Assembly: GCA_019912965.1 (NCBI GenBank)
Contig: JAIOHM010000029.1
Location: forward strand, 1 to 64,000
Direction of reading: 5' to 3'
DNA length: 64,000 bases
Source of the DNA: Anaerolineae bacterium
Lineage (GTDB): Bacteria > Chloroflexota > Anaerolineae > Aggregatilineales > Phototrophicaceae
The stretch's first letter is position 1. Each line of letters opens with the position of its first letter. Of this stretch, positions 12,084-19,546 are shown in pieces. The notes under the pieces are model-generated. The model did not search any database. It was not told the DNA's origin and saw only the letters and a program-made list of their open reading frames with translations. The position numbers and the translations under genes were made by a program.

Positions 12084-12111
12084 CAGGGACATAGCCTATG
12101 CCATGTCCCTG
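12084..12111. terminator. Hairpin between the convergent transglycosylase and response-regulator genes
   Basis: A perfect 9-bp stem (CAGGGACAT / ATGTCCCTG) with a 10-base spacer lies just after the lytic transglycosylase stop. The T run after it is imperfect (ctaaagatttt), so termination efficiency is uncertain. Its place between convergent genes supports the role. Confidence 0.6.
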
Positions 12112-12139
12112 CTAAAGATTTTCATTTAAATAAAGAGTT

Positions 12140-12523
12140 CTAGGCAACCTGATCGGTCTGCCCCAACATCATGCGGACTTTTGCCACCAGATCGTGGTGC
12201 AAAATCGGCTTGGGCAGATAATCATTTGCCCCCGCCTCAATCCCGCGCATAATGCTTTCAGCGTCACCGCGTGCAGAAAGAATCAGGATCGGTGTCCCGC
12301 CCGTGTCTTGCCGTGTACGAATGACCCGGCATAATTCAATGCCATCCATCCCCGGCATCATCACGTCCAGGATAATCATGTCTGGCGTATTCTGATCGAG
12401 AATCGCCAGCGCAGATTTAGCGTCCTTTGCCTTCAGAACGCCGAAACCGCCCCGTTCAAGCATAATTCCAATCAGCGTCAATGCACCGATTTCGTCGTCT
12501 ACGACTAGAATATGCTTTTTCAT
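12140..12523 (-). CDS. Single-domain response regulator (CheY-like receiver)
   Basis: This 127-residue protein consists only of a receiver domain. The acidic pocket is DDE at residues 9-11, the phospho-acceptor is D53 (ILDVMMPGMDG), the switch Ser is at 83 (LILSARG) and the conserved Lys at 105 (YLPKP). It has no DNA-binding or enzymatic output, so it probably acts by protein contact or as a phosphorelay intermediate. The ATG at 12523 has a strong ribosome site (GGAGG, from ctccg on the plus strand). No histidine kinase is adjacent, so it is an orphan and its partner is unknown. Confidence 0.92.
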   Translation of the reverse strand: MKKHILVVDDEIGALTLIGIMLERGGFGVLKAKDAKSALAILDQNTPDMIILDVMMPGMDGIELCRVIRTRQDTGGTPILILSARGDAESIMRGIEAGANDYLPKPILHHDLVAKVRMMLGQTDQVA

Positions 12524-12974
12524 GAAAACCTCCGAAGGGTTAGTTTACCAGGCGCAACAGCCTGTAAGGGATGTCCAACCAACTGCCAAAGAAACAACGA
12601 AAGATTAAGATAGCGTGTCATAACCAATCACTTTTTTATTGTACCACTATGTGTTACCCGTACGCAACACGAGTCCCTTGAGCTTTTCCCCACATGTATA
12701 TAGCAGTCAGCATAACGAAATAAATCTATTTATGTCAACACTTATTATTGTACGCGGATTTTGAATTCGCGCGACAATTAAGTTTCCCCATCTGTAGCGG
12801 ATTTTAACATGCTATGGACATATGAACAAGCAGTCAGGGTTTGAGGTTCGTCATTGAACCTTACAAAAAACAAGTCTAGTGGGTATAACCGTTCATCAGC
12901 CTAAAATTTGAAACTTGTTTGCTGGTTTTGCGTATAGATGAACAGGATGCACCTACTCTTTGAAGGAGGGATCA
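12524..12974. other. 451-bp intergenic region between divergent genes
   Basis: This AT-richer stretch separates the minus-strand response regulator from the plus-strand ABC operon. It must hold both promoters, but I see no convincing paired -35/-10 set, no operator palindrome and no open frame with a ribosome site. The only clear signal is the Shine-Dalgarno GGAGGG at 12965-12970. Confidence 0.5.
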
Positions 12975-13892
12975 ATGCGCCCGGAAGCAGCCATTATGGT
13001 TGAAGGTATTTCCAAGAATTATGGGACATTTCGTGCAGTTGACGATCTGACTTTTGATGTTCGGCGCGGCGAAATTTTTGCCATGCTGGGGCCGAATGGC
13101 TCTGGCAAAACCACCACCATGCGAATGATTCTGGATATTTTGAAGCCAGATACAGGCCGTATCGCGGTGTTAGGCGGCCCGCTGACCGATGCCACCAAAG
13201 ATCGCATTGGCTATCTGCCAGAGGAGCGCGGTTTATACCGCAGTGTCCGCGTGCTGGAAATGATGGTCTATATGGCGACGCTCAAAGGTGTGAGCAATTC
13301 AGAAGCCCATAAACGCAGTCTTGCAATGCTCGAACGCTTGGAATTAGCCGAACACAGCAAGAAAAAAATCAGCGAACTCAGCAAAGGGATGCAGCAAAAA
13401 ATTCAGTTCGCGGTCACCGTGCTGCATAACCCCGAACTCATCATCATTGATGAACCCTTTTCCGGCCTTGATCCGGTGAACTCACTGGCGCTCAAAGACC
13501 TGCTGTTCGAGTTTAAGGGGCGGGGTGGCACAATCGTCATGAGTACCCATCAGATGTCGCAGGTTGAAGAAATGTGCGACCGCCTGTTGATGATTAACAA
13601 CGGGCAGCAAAAACTCTACGGCCCGGTCAATGACATCCGCAATCAGTACGCTCTTCATGCCATCATCGTTCAAGGGCAGGGAAATTGGGCTGCATTACCC
13701 GGCGTCGAACGGGTTGAACTGGCGGAAAATGGACATCCTTCCGCTACGTTGTATCTTAAACCGGGTGTAACCACTGGAAACGTGTTAGCCGCCATCGCCG
13801 CCGCGCCGGATACCGATATCGAACGTTTTGAACTGGCCGTGCCCAGCCTGAACGACATCTTCATCCGCGTGGTGGAGGACAGCAAATCATGA
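12975..13892 (+). CDS. ABC transporter ATP-binding protein, NatA-like
   Basis: This is the ATPase of an ABC-2 type exporter. Numbered from ATG 12975, Walker A is GPNGSGKT at 39-46, the signature LSKGMQQK lies at about 135-142, Walker B with the catalytic Glu is LIIIDEP at about 155-161, and the switch His is in STHQMSQVEEM. The domain and its C-terminal extension (305 aa) match the NatA/DrrA class that powers Na+, drug or lipid export. The open frame extends to TTG 12960, but that codon is placed before the GGAGGG ribosome site, so ATG 12975 is the real start. It overlaps the following permease gene (ATGA), which shows translational coupling. Confidence 0.93.
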   Translation: MRPEAAIMVEGISKNYGTFRAVDDLTFDVRRGEIFAMLGPNGSGKTTTMRMILDILKPDTGRIAVLGGPLTDATKDRIGYLPEERGLYRSVRVLEMMVYMATLKGVSNSEAHKRSLAMLERLELAEHSKKKISELSKGMQQKIQFAVTVLHNPELIIIDEPFSGLDPVNSLALKDLLFEFKGRGGTIVMSTHQMSQVEEMCDRLLMINNGQQKLYGPVNDIRNQYALHAIIVQGQGNWAALPGVERVELAENGHPSATLYLKPGVTTGNVLAAIAAAPDTDIERFELAVPSLNDIFIRVVEDSKS

Positions 13893-15133
13893 ACAAGTTG
13901 CTGCTGATTGCGCGGCGCGAATACCTGTTTAATCTGCGCCGTCCGGCATTCCTGTTCGCCGTCTTTGGCGTCCCTGTGTTCACCTTTTTCATGTGGTTTG
14001 TCATCTTCGCCGTTGTCGGAAACAGCGAAACCGATGTTGACCGTCTCGGAACAATTGGTTATGTCGATCTCTCAGGTGTGCTGACCGATCCGGTTCTGCC
14101 GGAGGAACTCACTATCCCGCTGCAAGCCTACCCGGATGATGCCTCCGCCCGCGCCGCGTTGGATGCCAAAACCATTGGCGCATACTTCCTCCTGCCGGAG
14201 GACTACTTGCAGACGGGTGTGGTACAAACCTATAGCTATGATGGCATTCCAGAAGTCTTTGAAGATCAGGTTGAAGCCTTGATGCTTGCCAACCTCAGCC
14301 GCGAAGTGCAATCTGATGTTCCATTGGAACGCATTCAAGACCCGGTAGAAATGACCATCCGTGCCGAGGACAGTGGGCGCATTATCACCGAGGCCAACAT
14401 CCCGATTCTCATCTTTCTGCCGATGATTTTCGCATTGGTCTTTATGATGTCCTCCGGTGTGACCAGCGGCTTTTTGATGAACGGCGTGGTTGAGGAAAAA
14501 ACCAACCGCATTGTCGAAATTCTCATCACCAGCGTCACACCGCTGCAACTGCTCGTTGGCAAAATTCTCGGCTTGGGCTTGCTTGGCTTAACGCAATTGG
14601 TCGTTTGGGGTATCGCGGGTTTTGTGCTCTTTAATGTGGGGCAGTCAACTCCGGTGCTGAACGGACTTTCCTTCCCGGCTGATCTGATGATTTTGTTTGT
14701 CGTCTACTTCATCCTCAGCTATTTCCTGCTGGCGAGTCTGCTGGCGGGCATCGGCGCAGTTACCGATTCGGAACAGGAAAGTCGGCAGGTTTCCAGCATC
14801 ATTTCGCTGCTGTTCGTCATCCCGTTCTTTTTCATCGTGACTTTCATCGAAGACCCGAATGGCCCGCTGCCCGTAGCCCTAACGCTGATCCCCGTAACCG
14901 CCCCCATGACCGCCTTATTGCGGGCGGGTTTTGGCGCAATCCCTGCTTGGCAGTTGATCCTTAGCTTGCTGATTTTGCTGGTCACGACCATTGTGGTGGT
15001 ATGGGCGTCGGCAAAGATTTTCCGTTGGGGCTTACTGCTTTACGGAAAGCGCATCGGCCCGCGTGAACTCTGGCGCGTGATTCGTCAATCGCCCCCGGCA
15101 GCCACCGTTGCCACACAGGAGCAAACCTCATGA
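13889..15133 (+). CDS. ABC-2 type exporter permease, NatB-like (first of two)
   Basis: This 414-residue membrane protein has an N-terminal membrane helix (FLFAVFGVPVFTFFMWFVIFAV region), a large extracytoplasmic domain of about 150 residues and five further helices near 170-385. The motif VVEEKTNRIVEILITSV after the second helix is diagnostic of the NatB/YhaP family of ABC-2 permeases. It should form the membrane channel with the adjacent permease and be powered by the upstream ATPase. ATG 13889 overlaps the stop of the ATPase gene. Substrate is unknown: Na+, drugs or cell-wall material are all known for the class. Confidence 0.9.
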   Translation: MNKLLLIARREYLFNLRRPAFLFAVFGVPVFTFFMWFVIFAVVGNSETDVDRLGTIGYVDLSGVLTDPVLPEELTIPLQAYPDDASARAALDAKTIGAYFLLPEDYLQTGVVQTYSYDGIPEVFEDQVEALMLANLSREVQSDVPLERIQDPVEMTIRAEDSGRIITEANIPILIFLPMIFALVFMMSSGVTSGFLMNGVVEEKTNRIVEILITSVTPLQLLVGKILGLGLLGLTQLVVWGIAGFVLFNVGQSTPVLNGLSFPADLMILFVVYFILSYFLLASLLAGIGAVTDSEQESRQVSSIISLLFVIPFFFIVTFIEDPNGPLPVALTLIPVTAPMTALLRAGFGAIPAWQLILSLLILLVTTIVVVWASAKIFRWGLLLYGKRIGPRELWRVIRQSPPAATVATQEQTS

Positions 15134-16395
15134 TGCGTCACACCCTTCAGGTATTTTTCTACGAACTCAGGCGCAACTTCCGCCGCAAGGGTTTTCTGTT
15201 CATGACCTTCGGCATTCCGATAATTGCACTGGTGCTGCTCATCGGCTACCGTGCCATTAACGATGCCAATGCCCGTAATCAGGCCGAAAATCCGCCGCCG
15301 GATGATGTAGCAGTGCAGGAAGAAGATGGCCCATCGTTTGATGGTGTCAAACACGCGGGTTACATCGACCTTTCCGGCATGTTTGCCGACCCCGGCGATA
15401 CCGCTGATTTTCTAACCTCCTACCCGGATGAACCCGCCGCCAAAGCGGCACTCGACGCAGGCGAGATAGATGTTTATTACATCATCGCCGCTGATTATCT
15501 GGAAACCGGGGATGTCACGCTGGTTGTGCCGCGTTTTTCGCTCAACCTCGCAACCTCCGCGCCTATCCGCCAGTTGGTACTGAGCCATCTTGCGGCGGAG
15601 ATGAATCCCGATTTGTTCGTGCGGTTGCTCAATCCCGTATCGCTTCAGCAGATCAACCTCCAGCGCGACGCCACCGGGCAAACCCAAACCAATTTTGGCA
15701 CGGATTTTGTCGTCGTATATCTGTTCGCCATCGTCCTGATGCTCGGTGTCTTCACCACCAACGGCTACTTGATGCAAACCGTCATCGAGGAAAAAGAGAC
15801 TCGCCTGATCGAAATTCTCATCTCCTCGATGCAGCCAACCGCGCTGCTGGCGGGCAAGATTTTGGCGCTCGGAGTCTTGGGGATTATGCAGATTGGCGTT
15901 TGGTTGGTGGGGATTTTGCTGCTGGCACAGGTCGCGGCGGGCAGCACCGCGTTGGGAGCCATCGCCGCGCTCTCGCTTGAACCCGGTCAAATTCTGGTGC
16001 TGGTGCTGTACTTCATCTTCGGCTATCTGTTTTTTGCCGGGGCATATGGCATGGTCAGCGCCATCTCCAATTCGATGCAGGAAGGCCCACAGTACGCGGT
16101 CATCTTCACCCTTCCGGCGGTGATTCCGCTGTACTTCATCAGCCTGTTCACTACCACACCGGATGCGCCGCTGGTCGTATTTCTGAGTTTGTTCCCGGTG
16201 ACATCACCATTGGCGATGATCATGCGCGTTACCATCACCACCGTTCCCGCGGAGCAGATCATCCTTAGTTTGGTGCTGTTAGCTGCGCTCGATGTTCTGC
16301 TCATCTGGATGGCCGGACGCCTGTTCCGTGTGCAAACGCTCCTCGCGGGCAAAGTGCCGAAACTCCGCGACCTCCCCAAACTCCTGCGCGGATAG
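15130..16395 (+). CDS. ABC-2 type exporter permease, NatB-like (second of two)
   Basis: This 421-residue protein has the same plan as its upstream neighbour: an N-terminal helix, an extracytoplasmic domain of about 150 residues, then helices with the family motif VIEEKETRLIEILISSM. It shares that motif, length and topology with the first permease, so the two look like tandem duplicates that form a heterodimer. ATG 15130 overlaps the previous stop by four bases (ATGA), giving a strictly coupled three-gene operon. No terminator hairpin with a T run follows; instead the 390-bp repeat-bearing gap begins. Confidence 0.9.
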   Translation: MMRHTLQVFFYELRRNFRRKGFLFMTFGIPIIALVLLIGYRAINDANARNQAENPPPDDVAVQEEDGPSFDGVKHAGYIDLSGMFADPGDTADFLTSYPDEPAAKAALDAGEIDVYYIIAADYLETGDVTLVVPRFSLNLATSAPIRQLVLSHLAAEMNPDLFVRLLNPVSLQQINLQRDATGQTQTNFGTDFVVVYLFAIVLMLGVFTTNGYLMQTVIEEKETRLIEILISSMQPTALLAGKILALGVLGIMQIGVWLVGILLLAQVAAGSTALGAIAALSLEPGQILVLVLYFIFGYLFFAGAYGMVSAISNSMQEGPQYAVIFTLPAVIPLYFISLFTTTPDAPLVVFLSLFPVTSPLAMIMRVTITTVPAEQIILSLVLLAALDVLLIWMAGRLFRVQTLLAGKVPKLRDLPKLLRG

Positions 16396-16405
16396 GACAT
16401 GTGCT

Positions 16406-16432
16406 GTAGGGGCGACCGGCCCGGTCGCCCTC
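16406..16432. repeat. TAGGGGCG-family palindrome, copy 1
   Basis: GTAGGGGCGACCGG is followed closely by CCGGTCGCCC, forming a near-perfect hairpin with almost no loop. It shares the GTAGGGGCG lead with copies at 16469, 16608 and 50447 while the inner arm sequence differs. It lies 10 bases after the permease stop. Confidence 0.75.
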
Positions 16433-16468
16433 CAAAAATCGCGCTGCCTTCAAATTCAGATTTTTCTC

Positions 16469-16493
16469 GTAGGGGCGTAACATGTTACGCCCA
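16469..16493. repeat. TAGGGGCG-family palindrome, copy 2
   Basis: GTAGGGGCGTAACATGTTACGCCC is a perfect inner palindrome (GGGCGTAACATGTTACGCCC). The same core occurs at 50447-50476, about 34 kb away, which shows that it is a dispersed repeat. Confidence 0.8.
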
Positions 16494-16607
16494 TCTGTTT
16501 TGAACATGCGCCAAAGAGTGTAACTTTCAAAATGAGTTCAATCTTTCCCAGCGCCTTGAGTGTGCTTGATTTTCGCTAATGGATAACCGAAATAGAATGC
16601 GCCTGAG

Positions 16608-16643
16608 GTAGGGGCGGACTAAGCGCAGCGCATGTCCGCCCGC
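16608..16643. repeat. TAGGGGCG-family palindrome, copy 3
   Basis: GTAGGGGCGGACTAAGCGC is followed by GCGCATGTCCGCCCGCG. The arms pair as GGGCGGAC(T)..(A)TGTCCGCCC with an inner GCGC stem. It has the same 5' lead as the other family copies but a longer, less regular stem. Confidence 0.6.
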
Positions 16644-16725
16644 GAGAAAAACAATCGACTGCATTTGTTTTGGCTTACCCATAAGATTGCTTTAGCCTCC
16701 ATCGCTCACTTGCCGATTCCCCCTC

Positions 16726-16754
16726 TTACCGTCATACTTATGCCTATATACAAT
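16726..16754 (+). promoter_or_regulatory. Possible promoter of the TIR-FGE gene
   Basis: TTACCG and TACAAT are separated by 17 bases and lie 31 bases before ATG 16786. The -35 matches the sigma-70 consensus at three of six positions and the -10 at five. No good ribosome site precedes the ATG. Confidence 0.35.
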
Positions 16755-16785
16755 ATCCTGATGCAACCCTGCCGAATGCCGAATC

Positions 16786-17997
16786 ATGCCCCATTTCTTC
16801 ATCAGTTACGCCAAAAAAGACACCCGTGAATTGGCGCTTGCATTGAATGAATCCCTTAATGCCCTGTCAGATGTAACCGCGTGGGTCGATAAGTCTTTGC
16901 GCGCCGGACGCAGTTGGGAACTGGAAATTCAGCGCGAAATTGACCGCTGCGACTACATGATTGTCCTCTACTCGCCAGACATCAACCGTCATCAGCGCGG
17001 CGAAGATGAAAGCTACATGCTGACTGAGATCAGCTATGCCAAATACACCTGCAAAAAACTGATTATTCCGGTGATGGCCCAAAAAACCACACCTCCCATA
17101 TCGTTGACTACTGCTCACTATATCGACTTCACCCTGCCCGGATTAACCCTTGCCGATTTGGTGACTGCTATTGTTGATGAAATAAGTATCACATTATTTC
17201 CCAAAGCATCTGATCCGTTGGTCGAGGCCACTGCCCGCGCCCTCGCTGTCTTGACTGAACCTTTCGCGTGGATGTCTGTTCCTACGGGCAGAGTCACCAT
17301 GGTCGACGATTACGAAGATGCCTACTTTGGGAAAAAAGGTGAGTCTCAAGTTTTTGAAGTTCCTGCTTTTGCCCTAGCCAAATATCCCATCACTAATGCC
17401 CAATTTGAGCGTTTCATTGCTGATAATGGCTATACCACGCAGGCTTTTTGGACAGCGGAAGGCTGGAAATTGAAACAAGAAAAGGATTGGAAACAACCCC
17501 GTTATTGGGGCGATTCTCAGTGGAATCAACCCGATTGTCCGGTTGTTGGTGTATCGTGGTTTGAAGCGGATGCCTTTTGTGTGTGGCTGAGTCGCAGAAC
17601 CGGTGATAATATCCACCTGCCGACCGAGCAGATGTGGCGGCGTGCTGCGGGGGGCGATAAAGGATTGGCTTATCCTTGGGGAAATGAATGGGACGGTGAA
17701 CGCTGCAATAATCGCGTTAGCCCGTTTGCTAGTGACCGAACCTCACCTGTAACGCAGTATGAAGGAAAAGGCGATAGTCCTTTTGGGATTATTGATATGA
17801 GTGGTAACGTTTGGGAATGGTGTTTGACCGACTACAATACAGGAAATCAATATAGTAATAAAATTGCTAATAGACGGGTGTTGTGTGGCGGCGCATGGAA
17901 CTTCAATGATTCCATATATTTCCGCGCCGTTTACCGCGTCGGGCGCAATCCTGACGACTGGAATGTCTATGTCGGTCTTCGCCCTGCTCGCTCTTAG
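16786..17997 (+). CDS. TIR domain fused to FGE-sulfatase (SUMF1/EgtB/PvdO-like) domain
   Basis: This 403-residue fusion has an N-terminal TIR domain (residues 1 to about 135). It begins HFFISYAKKD, has WVDKSLRAGRSWE in the region of the BB loop, and has a putative catalytic NADase Glu at 81 in MLTEISYA. After a short linker, a formylglycine-generating-enzyme-like domain (about 150-403) shows PITNAQFERFI, PVVGVSWFEADAFCVWL, LPTEQMWRRAA, YPWGNEWD, GNVWEWC and a C-terminal end RVLCGGAWNFNDSIYFR...VGLRPARS. Family knowledge: TIR domains hydrolyse NAD+ or signal by self-association, and bacterial FGE-fold domains can be enzymes or C-type-lectin-like ligand-binding scaffolds, including variable proteins of diversity-generating retroelements. 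No signal peptide is seen. A defence or recognition role is inferred, not shown. The ATP-grasp gene starts 36 bases downstream. Confidence 0.88.
   Translation: MPHFFISYAKKDTRELALALNESLNALSDVTAWVDKSLRAGRSWELEIQREIDRCDYMIVLYSPDINRHQRGEDESYMLTEISYAKYTCKKLIIPVMAQKTTPPISLTTAHYIDFTLPGLTLADLVTAIVDEISITLFPKASDPLVEATARALAVLTEPFAWMSVPTGRVTMVDDYEDAYFGKKGESQVFEVPAFALAKYPITNAQFERFIADNGYTTQAFWTAEGWKLKQEKDWKQPRYWGDSQWNQPDCPVVGVSWFEADAFCVWLSRRTGDNIHLPTEQMWRRAAGGDKGLAYPWGNEWDGERCNNRVSPFASDRTSPVTQYEGKGDSPFGIIDMSGNVWEWCLTDYNTGNQYSNKIANRRVLCGGAWNFNDSIYFRAVYRVGRNPDDWNVYVGLRPARS
17870..17994 (+). other. Candidate variable region at the 3' end of the TIR-FGE gene
   Basis: The last 40 or so codons run from the RVLCGGAWN motif to the C-terminal GLRPARS. 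In DGR-diversified FGE/CLec proteins this is exactly the segment replaced by mutagenic retrohoming. Variable residues would be those in NFNDSIYF and YRVGRNPDDWNVYV. No template repeat or reverse transcriptase gene was found in this window, so the assignment rests on position and fold alone. Confidence 0.35.
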
Positions 17998-18033
17998 TTC
18001 TCGTCTCTTGGTTTTCTGACTTGCCTCAACTAA

Positions 18034-18807
18034 ATGCCCACACTTATCCTCTCACCGAGATATACGCCCGACTCAACTCAACTCTGGCAGGCTGCACTGC
18101 GTGCCAACTGGTCAACACCGCGTTTGCAATCGCATCGTGCACCAGATGAATTAAAAGGGCAGGAGGTCGTTTTATACGGAGAGGGCTTATTTGTCACCAT
18201 CATCGCTGAACAACTTGAAATTGCCTTATTGGAATCCCCACTCGATTGGCTGCCCAATTTACCGCTACCTTATCGACTGCGGGAAATTAACCTTTCAACC
18301 CTAAAATATGCCCGTTCAATAACCCATCCTGCTTTCATCAAACCCACTGCCGATAAAACCTTTGATGCTAAAGTGTATGCCAACGGCGCAGAACTGCCAT
18401 CCGCCGAATTTTTTGACGATGATACGCCTGTTTTGATTGCTGAACCTGTTGAATGGGAACTTGAATTTCGGTTTTTTATTTCGGATCGGAAGGTGCAAAC
18501 GTTTTCGCTGTATTCTCGGCATGGCGAAGTGGTTACTGACAATGCATCAGACTCCGAGTCTGATGAAGCCTTACACTTTATCGAACAGATATTGACTGAT
18601 GAAACTGTGCCAATCGCGCCGGGAATTGTATTGGACATCGGCAAAATCGTAAATCGTGGCTGGGCTGTCGTTGAATCCAATCCAGCGTGGGCATCCGGTA
18701 TCTATGCCTGTAACCCTGACAAGGTACTCAAAGTCCTGGCAAAATCCTGTATCCAACAATCGCATCTTTCAGAAACCGATCTCAAATGGGTCATCCAGCG
18801 CATCTAA
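18034..18807 (+). CDS. ATP-grasp domain protein (DUF4343 / R2K-clade type)
   Basis: This 257-residue protein has ATP-grasp features of the DUF4343 type. These include FIKPTADKTFDAKVY (ATP-binding Lys), a central EPVEWELEFRFFISDRKV strand pair, and C-terminal VVESNPAWASGIYACNPDKVL, where the Glu/Asn would bind Mg-ATP. The family ligates a carboxylate to an amine or thiol, and R2K-clade members are often found with conflict-system or phage genes. The substrate is unknown. ATG 18034 has no strong ribosome site. The gene follows the TIR-FGE gene by 36 bases on the same strand, so the two are likely co-transcribed. The N-terminal 90 residues form the less conserved pre-ATP-grasp part. Confidence 0.75.
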   Translation: MPTLILSPRYTPDSTQLWQAALRANWSTPRLQSHRAPDELKGQEVVLYGEGLFVTIIAEQLEIALLESPLDWLPNLPLPYRLREINLSTLKYARSITHPAFIKPTADKTFDAKVYANGAELPSAEFFDDDTPVLIAEPVEWELEFRFFISDRKVQTFSLYSRHGEVVTDNASDSESDEALHFIEQILTDETVPIAPGIVLDIGKIVNRGWAVVESNPAWASGIYACNPDKVLKVLAKSCIQQSHLSETDLKWVIQRI

Positions 18808-18940
18808 GCCCACAACCAGTAGCACCACACTAAACGGTGGAGATCTATTCTTAGCGCCAAAGCTTTTTCCTTATTGCAGCAGTTATCGTTCGCACTTTGA
18901 ACGCAAGCCATTTTTTGAATCTGAATCGTGCGGGTGCGGA

Positions 18941-18979
18941 CTCCCTCCTCGTGTGCGGGGAGGGTTGGGGAGGGGTAAA
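18941..18979 (-). repeat. CTCCCTCC-type palindromic repeat, copy 1
   Basis: CTCCCTCCTCGTGTGCGGGG and the following AGGGTTGGGGAGGGGTAAA match the reverse complement of 60930-60970 with only a few differences. The core arms CCCTCC/GGAGGG form a hairpin. Confidence 0.75.
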
Positions 18980-19110
18980 TTGATCTCTACCACTTAATGC
19001 CTCCCACACCCTCACAAATTAGGGCTTACTTTTACTGAACAAATATTCTATACTACTCATCATGAATGACTCTACTTTTTCCTCCTCGCTGTCTTACCCT
19101 AAAAATAACC

Positions 19111-19152
19111 CCTCTGCGAACCTCCGCGTTCTCCGCGCCTCTGCGGTGAATC
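19111..19152 (+). repeat. Phrase-like repeat (CTCTGCGAACCTCCGCGTTC type)
   Basis: CCTCTGCGAACCTCCGCGTT followed by CTCCGCGCCTCTGCGGTGAA is a low-complexity intergenic unit seen in many environmental bacterial genomes. A degenerate relative (CCTCTGCGAACCGCTGTGTT) lies inside the 5' end of the lytic transglycosylase gene at 9643-9662. Confidence 0.6.
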
Positions 19153-19351
19153 TCTTCTCTTCTCACTTGGCAGCGCATTTTGCAATTGCAGCGCCAACCT
19201 CCCGTGCAGCCGCTATACACCGCCAATACAGCGACAGCGGCGACAATCCCCTTCGCAGGCGCTGCACACTACGGCGCTCCCCGTCTCAACCGCCGACACC
19301 GCCGCCATTGCAACGCCTCCCTCCCTCGTTCCCGCCGACAACCCCTACGGC

Positions 19352-19383
19352 AATTGTGCATTTTGCGAATCTTTTGCACAATT
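19352..19383. repeat. Inverted repeat with TTTGCGAATCTTT loop
   Basis: AATTGTGCA and TGCACAATT are perfect 9-bp arms around a 14-base spacer containing TTTTGCGAATCTTT. The same core (GTGCAATTTGCGAATCTTTG) recurs at 47321-47340, so this is a dispersed repeat. Confidence 0.6.
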
Positions 19384-19481
19384 AAGTCCTTAACTCGCCA
19401 CTCGTTACTTCTTCTCTCAGTACCCAGCACTTTGTACTTGCTTTTAACTCGTCCCTCATCCCTCATTACTATAAACAAAAA

Positions 19482-19508
19482 CCCCTCTCCATTTGGAGAG
19501 GGGCAGGG
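19482..19508 (-). terminator. glgP terminator formed by a palindromic repeat
   Basis: On the minus strand, CCCCTCTCC-AAAT-GGAGAGGGG is followed by TTTTTG, an ideal rho-independent terminator about 45 bases after the glgP stop. Its sequence belongs to the CTCTCC/GGAGAGGGG repeat family also seen inside the acyl-CoA synthetase gene at 61483-61507. Confidence 0.85.
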
Positions 19509-19546
19509 GTGAGGTTTCTTAAAAGCTGATGGCTAAAAGCTCCCAG

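Larger units (their letters stand above)
16396..16785. other. 390-bp gene-free gap carrying three palindromic repeats
   Basis: This interval contains three short palindromes of one family (16406-16432, 16469-16493 and 16608-16643) and a likely promoter for the TIR-FGE gene. Open frames here run through the palindromes, have no ribosome sites and are not considered genes. Confidence 0.6.
18808..19546. other. 739-bp gene-free, repeat-rich region
   Basis: This stretch carries several repeat types and no credible gene. They are a CTCCCTCC-type palindrome (18941-18979), a phrase-like repeat (19111-19152), a GC-rich block with many CCGCC/GCGCC words (about 19170-19345), an inverted repeat AATTGTGCA...TGCACAATT (19352-19383), and the hairpin terminator of glgP. 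Open frames here translate the repeats themselves and lack ribosome sites. Confidence 0.6.

Noticed and set aside
15412-15990. Long antisense open frame opposite the second NatB-like permease
   Set aside because: It is the mirror of a well-supported membrane protein gene, with no ribosome site and no protein-like motif.
19062-19385. Open frame in the 739-bp gene-free region
   Set aside because: It translates the phrase-like and GC-rich repeats, with no ribosome site and no homologous pattern.
16786-19546. Complete diversity-generating retroelement in this window
   Set aside because: No reverse transcriptase frame (no YxDD-type motif) and no adenine-rich template copy of the candidate variable region was found on either strand.
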